From Profundibacter amoris (GTDB lineage Bacteria; Pseudomonadota; Alphaproteobacteria; Rhodobacterales; Rhodobacteraceae): DNA of 64,000 nt. The notes under the pieces are model-generated. The model saw only the letters and a program-made list of their open reading frames with translations. It ran no database searches and had not been told where the DNA came from. This document shows, piece after piece, positions 30,207-39,335 of this stretch (position 1 is the stretch's first letter; every line of letters begins with the position of its first letter). The stretch is taken from contig NZ_CP032125.1 in assembly GCF_003544895.1 (NCBI RefSeq), positions 1 through 64,000 on the forward strand. The letters run 5' to 3'. A program made the position numbers and the translations under genes.

Positions 30207-31568
30207 ATGACAAAGGACAGGACAGACCACGGGATGACCCGTGCCAATTCCGCATGCGGAACCACTGATGGATATATGCCCGGATTTGGCAATGATTTCG
30301 AAACCGAAGCCTTGCCTGGTGCCCTGCCCCAAGGGATGAACAGCCCGCAGAATTGCGAATATGGTCTCTATGCAGAACAACTGTCCGGCACGGCGTTCAC
30401 TGCGCCGCGCGGGCAGAATGAACGCACATGGTGCTATCGCATCCGCCCCTCGGTGCGGCATGTGTCGCGTTTTGCGCGGATTGAAATGCCCTATTGGAAA
30501 TCCGCGCCGAACATCAATCCCGACACCCTGTCGCTGGGCCAATACCGCTGGGATCCGGTGCCGCACGGGGATGAAAAACTGACCTTTGTCACCGGTATGC
30601 GCACGATGACCACGGCGGGGGATGTGAATACGCAGGTCGGGATGGCGACCCATGTCTACCTGATCACTGAATCGATGCAGGATGAATATTTCTACTCTGC
30701 CGACAGCGAACTGCTGGTGGTTCCGCAAGAGGGACGGCTTCGGTTTTGCACCGAACTGGGCATCATTGATCTGGAGCCAAAGGAAATCGCCATCCTGCCG
30801 CGTGGTATGGTGTTTCGGGTGGAACTGATCGATGGCCCCGCCCGCGGGTTTGTTTGCGAGAATTATGGCCAGAAATTCGATCTGCCATCGCGCGGGCCAA
30901 TCGGTGCCAACTGCCTTGCCAACCCGCGCGATTTCAAAACGCCCGTGGCGGCATTCGAGGATCGCGAGGCGCACAGCCGCGTGATCATCAAATGGGGCGG
31001 GCAATTCCACGAAACCTTTATCGATCACTCGCCACTGGATGTGGTTGCGTGGCACGGCAACTATGCCGCCTGCAAATACGATCTACGCACCTTTTCCCCC
31101 GTCGGCGCGATCCTGTTTGACCACCCCGACCCGTCGATTTTCACCGTGCTGACCGCGCCTTCGGGCACGCCGGGCACTGCGAATATCGACTTTGTGTTGT
31201 TTCGCGAACGCTGGATGGTGGCGGAAAACACCTTCCGCCCACCATGGTATCACAAGAACATCATGTCCGAACTGATGGGCAATATTTACGGCATCTATGA
31301 CGCCAAGCCCGAAGGCTTTGTTCCCGGTGGCATGAGCCTGCACAACATGATGATCCCGCACGGCCCCGACCGTGACGCATTCGAGGGGGCCAGCAACGCC
31401 GATCTGAAGCCCGAGTTTCTGGACAACACCATGTCATTTATGTTCGAGACCCGCTTCCCGCAACACCTGACCGATTTCGCCGCTTACGAGGCACCGGTGC
31501 AGGATGATTATGTGGACTGCTGGGTCGATCTGGAAAAGAAATTCGATGGCACCAAGGGGGTGAAATGA
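30207..31568 (+). CDS. hmgA: Homogentisate 1,2-dioxygenase
   Basis: This iron enzyme opens the homogentisate ring to maleylacetoacetate. The 453-residue product has the family N-terminus ([20 protein letters not shown]) and the C-terminal catalytic region. The latter has candidate Fe ligands in [18 protein letters not shown] and the His-rich [12 protein letters not shown]. Length fits the bacterial and human enzymes. maiA begins four bases before the stop (ATGA), and fahA follows, so the last three steps of homogentisate catabolism are coupled. Confidence 0.96.
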   Translation: MTKDRTDHGMTRANSACGTTDGYMPGFGNDFETEALPGALPQGMNSPQNCEYGLYAEQLSGTAFTAPRGQNERTWCYRIRPSVRHVSRFARIEMPYWKSAPNINPDTLSLGQYRWDPVPHGDEKLTFVTGMRTMTTAGDVNTQVGMATHVYLITESMQDEYFYSADSELLVVPQEGRLRFCTELGIIDLEPKEIAILPRGMVFRVELIDGPARGFVCENYGQKFDLPSRGPIGANCLANPRDFKTPVAAFEDREAHSRVIIKWGGQFHETFIDHSPLDVVAWHGNYAACKYDLRTFSPVGAILFDHPDPSIFTVLTAPSGTPGTANIDFVLFRERWMVAENTFRPPWYHKNIMSELMGNIYGIYDAKPEGFVPGGMSLHNMMIPHGPDRDAFEGASNADLKPEFLDNTMSFMFETRFPQHLTDFAAYEAPVQDDYVDCWVDLEKKFDGTKGVK

Positions 31569-32206
31569 GGCTCTATTCCTATTGGAGATCAACCGCCGCC
31601 TACCGTGTCCGCATTGCGCTGAACATGAAGGGGATTGCCTATGAAACGGTGCCGGTTGATCTGGTTGCGGATGGTGGCCGGCAACATGCGCCGGATTATG
31701 TAGCTTTGAACCCGGCACATCTGGTGCCGACTTTAATTCTGGATGACGGCACGCCCCTGACCCAGTCACTGGCGATCTGCGAATATCTGGATATCACCAA
31801 CCCCGAGCCGCCCCTGCTGCCGTCTGATCCGGTGCAGCGCGCCCATGTCAAAGCCGCCGCTTTGGTTGTGGCCGCCGATATTCACCCCGTCAACAATTTG
31901 CGCGTGGTGCAGCATCTGGGCAAGACATTCGGTGCAACGCCAGAGGACAAAGCCGAATGGATGCGCCACTGGATGAGGACGGGTTTCGATGCGCTGCAAC
32001 AGATGGTGCGCGATGATACGCCCTTTGCCTTTGGCGACATGCCGGGATTTTCGGACATTTGCCTTGTGGCACAGTATTATAACGCGCGGCGCTGGGACTT
32101 GGACCTGACCCCATATGCCCGCCTGACCGAAATAGAACAAAACTGTCTGGCCCTGCCCGCATTCGATGCGGCACGGCCCGAAAACCAACCTGACGCACAG
32201 ATCTGA
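31565..32206 (+). CDS. maiA: Maleylacetoacetate isomerase (zeta-class GST)
   Basis: The enzyme isomerises maleylacetoacetate to fumarylacetoacetate with glutathione as cofactor. The 213-residue product starts [20 protein letters not shown], the bacterial version of the zeta-GST motif. The position of the Cys in the human SSC motif is Ala here, as in other bacterial members I recall. [10 protein letters not shown] supplies the glutathione-binding Ser region, and the helical domain has [12 protein letters not shown]. It overlaps hmgA by four bases and is ten bases from fahA. Confidence 0.93.
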   Translation: MRLYSYWRSTAAYRVRIALNMKGIAYETVPVDLVADGGRQHAPDYVALNPAHLVPTLILDDGTPLTQSLAICEYLDITNPEPPLLPSDPVQRAHVKAAALVVAADIHPVNNLRVVQHLGKTFGATPEDKAEWMRHWMRTGFDALQQMVRDDTPFAFGDMPGFSDICLVAQYYNARRWDLDLTPYARLTEIEQNCLALPAFDAARPENQPDAQI

Positions 32207-32215
32207 GGAACCATA

Positions 32216-33478
32216 ATGTCCAACCTGCTTAAATCATGGATCACTTCGGCCAATTCCGCCGACACCGATTTCCCGCTGAACAACCTGCCTTATGGCGTGT
32301 TTTCCATTGGCGATAGCGACGCCCATTGCGGCGTGGCCATTGGCGATATGATTCTGGATGTTACCGCCGCCGAAGAAGCCGGGGTTCTGACGCCCGCAGA
32401 TGTGCCCGTGTTCGACGTGCCGTTCTGGAACGATTTTATGGAATTGGGCGCCGAGGCATGGGCCGCTTTCCGTGCAGATCTGACTGCGGCTTTGGCCGAG
32501 GGATCCGAAAAACAGGCAGCGTTAGAGCCACATTTGGTGGCGCAATCCGGTGCCACCCTGCATATGCCCGTTGCCGTGTCCGAATACACCGATTTCTATG
32601 CCGGTATGCAGCACGCCAAGAATATGGGGTCGATCATGCGCGGCTCGCCCGACCTGCCCGCTAACTGGCTGCATATCCCGATCGGCTATAACGGCCGCGC
32701 CTCAACCGTGGTGGTGTCGGGCACCGATATTCACCGCCCGCTGGGTCAGACCAAAGCACCGGATACCGAGATGCCCTCGTTCGGGCCGTGCAAACGGCTG
32801 GATATCGAACTGGAGATGGGCGCGATTGTCGGCACAGGATCAACCATGGGACAACCGATTAGTGTGGATCAGGCTGACGCGATGATTTTCGGCTATGTGC
32901 TGCTGAACGACTGGTCCGCGCGCGATATTCAGGGCTGGGAATATCAGCCGCTTGGCCCGTTTCAGGGCAAGGCCTTCGGCACCACAATCAGCCCGTGGAT
33001 CGTGACTGCTGCCGCGCTGGAGGATTTCCGCACCGCTACGCCGCCGCGCGAAAAGGAACTGCTGCCCTATCTGGCCGAAAATAAACCCGGCCTTTATGAC
33101 ATAAATCTGGAAGTCACCATGCAGCCCAAAGACGCCGCCAAAGCCACCACCATCACCCGCACCAATTACAGCCGGATGTATTACTCCGCCGCGCAACAAC
33201 TGTGCCACCACGCGGTATGTGGCTGTGAAATGAACGCAGGTGATTTGCTGGGGTCCGGCACCATTTCCGGCCCGACCAAGGATGAATTCGGCTCATTGCT
33301 GGAACTCAGCTGGGCGGGGCGCGAGCCGTTTACACTGGACACCGGCGAAACCCGCAGCTTTATCGAGGATGGGGATACCCTGACCCTGAAGGGCCACGCG
33401 CAGGGGGATGGCTACCGCATCGGCTTTGGCGAATGTCGCGGGACAATCCTGCCGGCAGTGAAAAACCCGTTCGAATAG
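32216..33478 (+). CDS. fahA: Fumarylacetoacetase
   Basis: Fumarylacetoacetate hydrolase gives fumarate and acetoacetate, the end of the homogentisate pathway. The 420-residue product has the N-terminal SH3-like segment (LPYGVFSIGD). The catalytic region carries EYTDFYAGMQHAKNMG, the metal ligands in LDIELEMGAIVG and LLNDWSARDIQGWEYQPLGPF, and GSGTISGPTKDEFGSLLEL near the end. Length equals the full-length eukaryotic-type enzyme rather than the short FahA-like hydrolases. AGGA precedes the start. The stop faces that of the DUF2585 gene, 26 bases away. Confidence 0.95.
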   Translation: MSNLLKSWITSANSADTDFPLNNLPYGVFSIGDSDAHCGVAIGDMILDVTAAEEAGVLTPADVPVFDVPFWNDFMELGAEAWAAFRADLTAALAEGSEKQAALEPHLVAQSGATLHMPVAVSEYTDFYAGMQHAKNMGSIMRGSPDLPANWLHIPIGYNGRASTVVVSGTDIHRPLGQTKAPDTEMPSFGPCKRLDIELEMGAIVGTGSTMGQPISVDQADAMIFGYVLLNDWSARDIQGWEYQPLGPFQGKAFGTTISPWIVTAAALEDFRTATPPREKELLPYLAENKPGLYDINLEVTMQPKDAAKATTITRTNYSRMYYSAAQQLCHHAVCGCEMNAGDLLGSGTISGPTKDEFGSLLELSWAGREPFTLDTGETRSFIEDGDTLTLKGHAQGDGYRIGFGECRGTILPAVKNPFE

Positions 33479-33504
33479 TGCGGGTTAGAGCCACATATCC
33501 GGCC

Positions 33505-34071
33505 CTAAAGCGCCGCCTGCCAATCGCGGATAATATCCAGCGGATACAGCAGCATGACGATGTTCAGCGTCAGCCCATCGCGGATCAACGCGGTGGTCAG
33601 CACCTCGAACCCGATCACAATTGCCACGCTGGCCCAGACCGGCAACCGCCGCGCCAGCCAGAAACCGACCAGCATCGCGAAAATATCGGCCATCGAATTG
33701 ACCACACTGTCGCCGAAATAATCCAGCGAAATGGTGACCTCGCGATAACGCTCAATCACCGCATTGGTGTTTTCCATAATTTCCCAAGCGGATTCGACGA
33801 TCGTGGCGATCACCAACCGCCAGCCGACATCCAGCCGCCGCGCAACCAGCCAAAGGATGGCGTAGAAAAGAATCCCGTGTATCAGATGGCTGGGGCTGTA
33901 CCAGTCAAACAGATGCTGCGACCCTTCCGAGGTATTCAGCGCGAAATACCACAGTTTGACCGTGCCGCATTTGCAGATCAGCACACGGCCCATCGAATAA
34001 AGAATGCCGGCGGTTGCAAGGATAATGGCGAAAACAAGCCAATACGGAAAATTACGTCTGTTAATACTCAT
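33505..34071 (-). CDS. DUF2585 (UPF0314) membrane protein
   Basis: The 188-residue product has about five hydrophobic segments, starting at YWLVFAIILATAGILY, and the family-type central region FDWYSPSHLIHGILFYAILWL. Polar conserved stretches ESAWEIMENTNAVIERYR and DYFGDSVVNSMADI follow. DUF2585 proteins are widespread in alphaproteobacteria without a defined function. It is on the opposite strand between fahA and the MBL gene and interrupts the otherwise co-directional catabolic cluster, so it is probably not part of that pathway. Confidence 0.85.
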   Translation of the reverse strand: MSINRRNFPYWLVFAIILATAGILYSMGRVLICKCGTVKLWYFALNTSEGSQHLFDWYSPSHLIHGILFYAILWLVARRLDVGWRLVIATIVESAWEIMENTNAVIERYREVTISLDYFGDSVVNSMADIFAMLVGFWLARRLPVWASVAIVIGFEVLTTALIRDGLTLNIVMLLYPLDIIRDWQAAL

Positions 34072-34129
34072 ACAGGCACAGAATCACAGCAGCACACCGC
34101 TGTCTAGTTAAAATCAGGAGAAAGACCAC

Positions 34130-35080
34130 ATGGCCAAAGCATTCGCATCGCAAGGCGACATGACCGAGAAAAAGACCAGCTTTGTTGAAATCGGCGACGG
34201 GTTGTGGGCATTCACAGCCGAGGGCGACCCGAATTCCGGCGTGATCATCGGGGACGAAAGCGTCATGGTGATCGAGGCACAGGCCACCCCGCGACTGGCC
34301 GAAAAGGTGATCGCGGAGATCCGCAAGGTGACGGACAAGCCGATTTCCCATCTGGTTCTAACGCATTACCACGCCGTTCGGGTGCTGGGCGCATCGGCTT
34401 ATGGCGCGCCGGAAATTATCATGTCGGACGCGGCGCGCGCCATGGTTGTCGAACGCGGCCAAGAGGATTGGGACAGTGAATTCCAACGTTTTCCCCGTCT
34501 GTTTGAAGGCCACGAGAGCATCCCCGGCCTGACTTATCCAACCACCACATTTTCCGATTCGATGACCGTTTATCTGGGCAATCGCCGCGTTGACATCATG
34601 CATCTTGGCCGCGCCCATACGGCAGGGGATGCGGTGGTCTGGGTGCCCGATGCCGAGGTGATGTTCACCGGTGATATCGTCGAATACCATTCGGCCTGTT
34701 ACTGCGGGGACGGCCATTTTGCCGACTGGGGCGAGACGCTGGAAAACATCGCAAGCTTTGATCCGGTCAGCATTGCGCCGGGTCGCGGGGATGCCCTGAT
34801 CGGGCGGGCCAAGGTGGCCGCAGCCCTTGAAAGCACGCTGGATTTTGTTGAAAGCACCTATCGCCCCGCCGCCCGTGTTGCCGCGCGCGGTGGCAGCCTG
34901 AAAGAGGCATGGGATGCGGTTCGTGCCGAATGTGACCCCAAGTTCAGCGACTATGCCATCTACGAGCACTGCCTGCCCTTCAACGTCGCCCGCGCCTATG
35001 ACGAAGCTCGCGGCATCGACACACCCCGCATCTGGACCGCCCAGCGCGATATCGAAATGTGGGAGGCGCTTCAGGGCTGA
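34130..35080 (+). CDS. MBL-fold protein with degenerate metal motif
   Basis: The 316-residue protein has a metallo-beta-lactamase fold but a changed metal site. The usual HxHxDH reads LTHYHAVRVLG, keeping His79 and His81 but replacing the Asp and second His by Val83 and Arg84. The third histidine region (LGRAHTAGDAVVW) and the Asp in MFTGDIVEYHS are kept. It may hold one metal ion or act on a substrate differently from hydrolases. AGGAG lies nine bases before the ATG. It precedes the flavin monooxygenase by 41 bases in the same direction, suggesting co-transcription and a role in the same aromatic pathway, perhaps ring-lactone or ester handling. That role is inference. Confidence 0.8.
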   Translation: MAKAFASQGDMTEKKTSFVEIGDGLWAFTAEGDPNSGVIIGDESVMVIEAQATPRLAEKVIAEIRKVTDKPISHLVLTHYHAVRVLGASAYGAPEIIMSDAARAMVVERGQEDWDSEFQRFPRLFEGHESIPGLTYPTTTFSDSMTVYLGNRRVDIMHLGRAHTAGDAVVWVPDAEVMFTGDIVEYHSACYCGDGHFADWGETLENIASFDPVSIAPGRGDALIGRAKVAAALESTLDFVESTYRPAARVAARGGSLKEAWDAVRAECDPKFSDYAIYEHCLPFNVARAYDEARGIDTPRIWTAQRDIEMWEALQG

Positions 35081-35121
35081 AAAACAGTCACTAATCCGGC
35101 GAAATACAGGGAATAACCACC

Positions 35122-36732
35122 ATGAGCAAAATCTTTGAAACCCCGATGTATCCGTACAAACGGTCAAAGGATCAGGACAAAACCAGGCCCGTCCGCCATC
35201 CTGTTGTGGTGATCGGGGCCGGCCCGATCGGGCTGGGCGTGGCGATTGATCTGGCACAACAGGACGTGCCGGTGGTTATTCTGGATGACAACGACAAGGT
35301 GTCCTTCGGATCCCGCGCGATCTGTTTTGCCAAACGCCCGCTGGAAATTCTGGACCGTCTGCGCTGTGGCGAACCGATGGTCGACAAGGGCGTGGTCTGG
35401 GACACTGGCAAGGTGTTCTTTGATACCCGCGAGGTCTATAAATTCAACCTGCTGGACGAGGATGGCCACAAAAACCCCGCCTTTATCAATCTGCAACAGT
35501 ATTATCTGGAAGAATACATGGTGAACCGCGTCCGCGAATTGCAGGCGGATGGCAAGCCGATTGAATTGCGCGGCAAAAACCGGGTCGAAGCGATCGGCAC
35601 TCATGATGATCACGCCACAATCGAGGTGGAAACGTCGGATGGCTCATATCTGCTGGAAGCGGACTGGCTGATCGCCTGTGATGGTGCCAATTCCCCGACC
35701 CGCCGGATGTTGGGGCTGGATTTCGTGGGCCGTGTGTTCGAGGACAACTTCCTGATTGCCGATGTGGTCATGGAGGCCGATTTCCCGACCGAACGCTGGT
35801 TCTGGTTTGACCCGCCCTTTAACCGTGGCCAATCGGCCTTGTTGCACAAACAGCCCGATAATGTCTGGCGGATCGACTTGCAACTGGGCTGGGACATCGA
35901 CCGCGATAAGGAAATGAAGCCGGAAAACGTGATTCCGCGCCTGAAGGCGATGCTGGGCGAGGATGCGAAGTTCGAGCTGGAGTGGGTCTCGATCTATACC
36001 TTCCAGTGCCGTCGGATGGAGGCATTCCGCCATGGCCGCGTTCTGTTCGCCGGTGACGCCGCGCATCAGGTTTCGCCGTTCGGGGCGCGCGGCGCCAACA
36101 GCGGGTTGCAGGATACCGACAATCTGGCCTGGAAGCTGAAGCTGGTGCTGGAGGGCAAGGCGCCCGATGCCCTGCTGGATACCTATAGTGACGAGCGGGT
36201 GTATGGTGCGGATGAAAATATTCTGAACTCCAGCCGTTCGACCGATTTTATCACGCCGAAATCCGACATCAGCCGTGTATTCCGCGATGCGGTTCTGGAC
36301 CTGTCCGAACATTACGAATTCGCCCGCCCGCTGGTGAATTCGGGCCGCCTGTCGGTGCCCTGCACCTATGATGGTTCGGTTCTGAACGGGCCGGATGATG
36401 AGTCGCTGCCTGTGGCTCTGCGCCCCGGCTCGCCTGCTGTGGATGCGCCGCTAAAGGGTGGCTGGTTGCTGGACGGGCTGGGGAACCGGTTCCAGTTGCT
36501 GGTGATTGGCGACAAGGTGGATGAGGCGCTTGATATCGGCGGAATAGAGACTGAAATTATCCACCTGTCCCCTGATGAAAGCCCTGAATTTGCCACCCGT
36601 TATCTGGGTGATGCGAAATCCGCTGTCTATCTGATGCGCCCCGACCAACACGTTGCGGCTCGCTGGCAAAATTATGACAAAGCCGCCGTTCTGGATGCTC
36701 TGAAAACCGCCACTATGCAGAAAGGCAAGTAA
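35122..36732 (+). CDS. Class A FAD-dependent aromatic monooxygenase
   Basis: This 536-residue protein is a single-component flavin hydroxylase of the MhpA/PheA type. The Rossmann motif VVIGAGPIGLGVAIDL is near the N-terminus, the DG motif in WLIACDGANSPTRRMLG, and the GD motif in RVLFAGDAAHQVSPFGARG. A thioredoxin-like C-terminal region follows. Such enzymes hydroxylate phenols with NAD(P)H and oxygen. Adjacent to homogentisate genes and followed at once by a 62-residue DUF2783 gene, it resembles in layout the 3-hydroxyphenylacetate 6-hydroxylase system (flavoprotein plus small coupling protein) that makes homogentisate. 3-(3-hydroxyphenyl)propionate hydroxylase is an alternative, but no meta-cleavage genes are near. 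Confidence 0.85.
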   Translation: MSKIFETPMYPYKRSKDQDKTRPVRHPVVVIGAGPIGLGVAIDLAQQDVPVVILDDNDKVSFGSRAICFAKRPLEILDRLRCGEPMVDKGVVWDTGKVFFDTREVYKFNLLDEDGHKNPAFINLQQYYLEEYMVNRVRELQADGKPIELRGKNRVEAIGTHDDHATIEVETSDGSYLLEADWLIACDGANSPTRRMLGLDFVGRVFEDNFLIADVVMEADFPTERWFWFDPPFNRGQSALLHKQPDNVWRIDLQLGWDIDRDKEMKPENVIPRLKAMLGEDAKFELEWVSIYTFQCRRMEAFRHGRVLFAGDAAHQVSPFGARGANSGLQDTDNLAWKLKLVLEGKAPDALLDTYSDERVYGADENILNSSRSTDFITPKSDISRVFRDAVLDLSEHYEFARPLVNSGRLSVPCTYDGSVLNGPDDESLPVALRPGSPAVDAPLKGGWLLDGLGNRFQLLVIGDKVDEALDIGGIETEIIHLSPDESPEFATRYLGDAKSAVYLMRPDQHVAARWQNYDKAAVLDALKTATMQKGK

Positions 36733-36921
36733 ATGACCGATCTGATCACCACCCCGAATATCAAAGGTGCCGATGATTTCTATGCCGATCTGCTGGCCCT
36801 GCATGATGGCCACAGCAAAGAGGAATCGGATGCGATCAATGCCCGTCTGATCTTGCTGCTGGCTAACCACATTGGTGACCGCAAGGTGCTGGAACAGGCG
36901 ATGAAGGCGGCCAAAGGGTAA
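36733..36921 (+). CDS. DUF2783 small protein, putative monooxygenase partner
   Basis: The 62-residue acidic helical protein starts on the base after the monooxygenase stop, so translation is coupled. It shows the DUF2783 pattern: DDFYADLLALHDG, EESDAINARLILLLANHIGD and a Lys-rich end. No enzymatic motif is visible. Its size (about 6.8 kDa) and place fit the small coupling protein described for 3-hydroxyphenylacetate hydroxylase in Pseudomonas putida U, though I cannot test homology here. Confidence 0.82.
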   Translation: MTDLITTPNIKGADDFYADLLALHDGHSKEESDAINARLILLLANHIGDRKVLEQAMKAAKG

Positions 36922-36960
36922 AGGCTTGCCCAACATCATGGTGCATGTCACTTTAAGCCC

Positions 36961-38523
36961 ATGGTAACGATCAAATCCTTTGACCCGCTGACACCCGCCG
37001 AAGAAAAGCTGCTGGCGGAATGTGCCAGCCCCGCCCGTATCATGGTGGGGGATGGCGAACTGCCGCTCGAATCCACACCGGATTGCACCATCCGTGCTGC
37101 CTTGATCCGCTATATCCTGATGGGCGGGGTCGATCTGGACCAAAAGGGCCTGCGCCTGCGCGGGGCGTGGATTAAGGGCACGCTGGATCTGCAAGGCAGC
37201 GATTGCGCCCGCGACATCACCCTGACCCGTTGCCGGATTGACGAGCCCCTGACGCTGGTCAACGCCAGCCTGCGCGGGCTGCATATATCGGGGTGCCACA
37301 TCAAGGGACTGTCGGCGGACAACGCCAGTTTTACCGGTTCCGTATATATGCGCGGGGGAACACAGGTTGGCGGAGAAATCGGTCTTGCCGGTGCGCGGAT
37401 CAAAGGCGATTTGCAACTGTGCGATCTGGTGATCAACCCCACCGGACAGGATGCGGTTTTCGCGCCTTCGCTGCGGGTTGAAGGGTCGGTTTTTCTGGGG
37501 AATTACCCTTACGGCGATGGGGCCACGACGTTAACCGCTAACGGCAGTCTGTTCTTTTCCTCGGCGCGGGTCGAGCATGACTTTTTCGTCTCTAACACGG
37601 CCATTTCGCCGATGCATGCCGCACTGGGCGATGCCGTATTTGGCGCAACCGAGGAACACGGCAGCGACATAGCCCTGTCGCTTGCGCGGGCGCGGATAGG
37701 GGGCTTGCTGTATTTTCAGGACAATCAGGTATCGCGCGGGATTGTCAATCTGGCCGGCGCGCAGGTGGCGCGGCTAAAGGATGAACCGGCGGGGCCGGGG
37801 GCGAATTATCCGGTGCGGCTGGACGGCTTTCGCTACAAGGATTTTTCGCGTCATACCGATACCTCGGTGGCTTCGCGTCTGGCATGGCTGGACCGCCGCC
37901 CCGTCGGCACGCCCTTCACCACCCAGCCGTTTGAACAGCTGGCCTATGTATTGGACCAGATGGGTCACCGCAACGATGCCCGCACAGTGCTGATGCACAA
38001 GGAACGGCTGCAACGGGCCGAGAACCGCCGAATATTGAAACAGGACGGGCGGCCGGTGCGCTGGTTGCTGTCGGTGATAACCGATCCGGTTTTGCGGTTT
38101 ACCATTGGTTACGGGTATAGGCCGGTGCGCTCGGTCGGGCTGGCGCTGATTCTGATCATCGGTCTGGGGCTGTTTTACCGCGCGGTCTGGGAGGCGGGCG
38201 ACATGACCCCGAATTCCGCCCCTATTCTGGTATCCAAAGAATGGGTCGAAGCCACCGAAACCCACCCCGAAAATCCGGCCGCCTTCTGGTCGCAACCCGG
38301 GCAGGCGGGGCAGGATTGGGAAACATTCTCCGGCTTTGCCTATGCCGCCGATCTGGTGATCCCGATTGTTAACTTAGGCGAGGAAAGCGCATGGGCGCCA
38401 TCCACATCCCGCAGCCCGCTGGGCCGGATCGGCTGGTGGCTGCGCTGGTTTGCCAAAGGGTTGGGCTGGATCGTGACCGCGCTGGGCGCGGCGGCGATCA
38501 CGGGCGTTATCCGCAAGGATTAG
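36961..38523 (+). CDS. Unknown membrane protein with beta-helix-like N-terminal domain
   Basis: I do not recognise a characterised family. The 520-residue product has an N-terminal half (about 40-290) of short repeated strands with regularly spaced hydrophobic and Gly residues. Examples are RGAWIKGTLDLQG, NASLRGLHISGCHIKGL, GGEIGLAGARIKGDLQL and ARIGGLLYFQDN, like a pentapeptide-repeat or right-handed beta-helix. A linker follows, then one membrane helix (SVGLALILIIGLGLFY, about 390-405) and a second at the end (GWIVTALGAAAITGVI). No signal peptide or strong ribosome site is seen. Its 3-prime end overlaps the convergent phosphatase gene by four bases. Possibly a membrane-anchored scaffold. 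Confidence 0.7.
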   Translation: MVTIKSFDPLTPAEEKLLAECASPARIMVGDGELPLESTPDCTIRAALIRYILMGGVDLDQKGLRLRGAWIKGTLDLQGSDCARDITLTRCRIDEPLTLVNASLRGLHISGCHIKGLSADNASFTGSVYMRGGTQVGGEIGLAGARIKGDLQLCDLVINPTGQDAVFAPSLRVEGSVFLGNYPYGDGATTLTANGSLFFSSARVEHDFFVSNTAISPMHAALGDAVFGATEEHGSDIALSLARARIGGLLYFQDNQVSRGIVNLAGAQVARLKDEPAGPGANYPVRLDGFRYKDFSRHTDTSVASRLAWLDRRPVGTPFTTQPFEQLAYVLDQMGHRNDARTVLMHKERLQRAENRRILKQDGRPVRWLLSVITDPVLRFTIGYGYRPVRSVGLALILIIGLGLFYRAVWEAGDMTPNSAPILVSKEWVEATETHPENPAAFWSQPGQAGQDWETFSGFAYAADLVIPIVNLGEESAWAPSTSRSPLGRIGWWLRWFAKGLGWIVTALGAAAITGVIRKD

Positions 38524-39248
38524 AGACTGTTTTCAGGTCGTAAAGGGGTGCGTCCGTTATCGCCCAGAACCCAGCAAACGGTGCCCTCGAATACAGCGGC
38601 AGTCAGGGCTTTGCCATAACCTGCGCCGCTATCCAGATTGATCCGGTTACCATAATGCGTGGCCACATCAACCGGTGTATGGCCATGCACGATCAGGGCT
38701 TCAAACGGGCCGGTGTGGTTCAGAAACGGGTCGCGAATCCATAGCAGATCATCCTCGGTCTGCTGATCCAGCGGCACATCCGGCATGATGCCCGCATGGA
38801 CAAAGGCAAGATCGTCAAACCGCTGTATCAACGGCATTTGCGTCAGAAACTGTTTGTGACTGTCGGGCACCGCGCGCTGCACCTGATCGTGTGGCGTGTG
38901 TTCGTCCACCCCGTATGAGGCCAGCGTTTCAATGCCGCCAAGGCGCGGGTGCAGCCATGTATATTCGGGCCGCAAACGGGGGTCGTGATATTCGCGATCC
39001 TTCAGGAAACCGGCAAACATCCGGTCATGATTGCCACGCACCGTCAACCATGGCTCGCCGCGCGCAACACCGTCAATCAGCAACTGGATCACGCCTTTGG
39101 TATCCGGCCCGCGATCGGGCAGATCGCCCAGATGTATCACGGGTGCAGCCATGTCGCCTGTGCGCGCACGGTCGACGGCAATTCGTTCATGCGCCTGATG
39201 CAGCAAGTCAATCTGTCCGTGAATATCGCCAATCGCATAGACGCGCAT
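38520..39248 (-). CDS. Metallophosphoesterase (serine/threonine phosphatase-like)
   Basis: The 242-residue product carries the calcineurin-like signature in order. GDIHG (residues 7-11), GDLPDRGPDT and RGNHDRMF come first, then His ligands in FVHAGI and VHGHTP. This matches small bacterial PPP-type phosphatases, which hydrolyse phosphoproteins or dinucleoside tetraphosphates. The gene stands alone downstream of the serA terminator. Confidence 0.88.
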   Translation of the reverse strand: MRVYAIGDIHGQIDLLHQAHERIAVDRARTGDMAAPVIHLGDLPDRGPDTKGVIQLLIDGVARGEPWLTVRGNHDRMFAGFLKDREYHDPRLRPEYTWLHPRLGGIETLASYGVDEHTPHDQVQRAVPDSHKQFLTQMPLIQRFDDLAFVHAGIMPDVPLDQQTEDDLLWIRDPFLNHTGPFEALIVHGHTPVDVATHYGNRINLDSGAGYGKALTAAVFEGTVCWVLGDNGRTPLRPENSL

Positions 39249-39279
39249 TATGCTTCCCCTTTTCCTGACCGCACCAAAA

Positions 39280-39313
39280 CCAAAGGCCCCCTGAATGTCC
39301 AGAGGGCCTTTGG
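39280..39313 (-). terminator. Terminator downstream of serA
   Basis: CCAAAGGCCC and its complement GGGCCTTTGG form the outer stem around CCTgaatgtccAGA. Read on the minus strand the stem is followed by TTTTGG, so it ends the serC-serA transcript. The stem is near-symmetrical and could also work weakly on the other strand. Confidence 0.75.
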
Positions 39314-39335
39314 CAATTGTGTCTCTAATAGCGGA

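Noticed and set aside
30064-30255. Longer N-terminus for the MarR regulator
   Set aside because: It would cover the promoter and operators and adds residues unlike MarR proteins; a TTG at 30063 with GGAG fits better.
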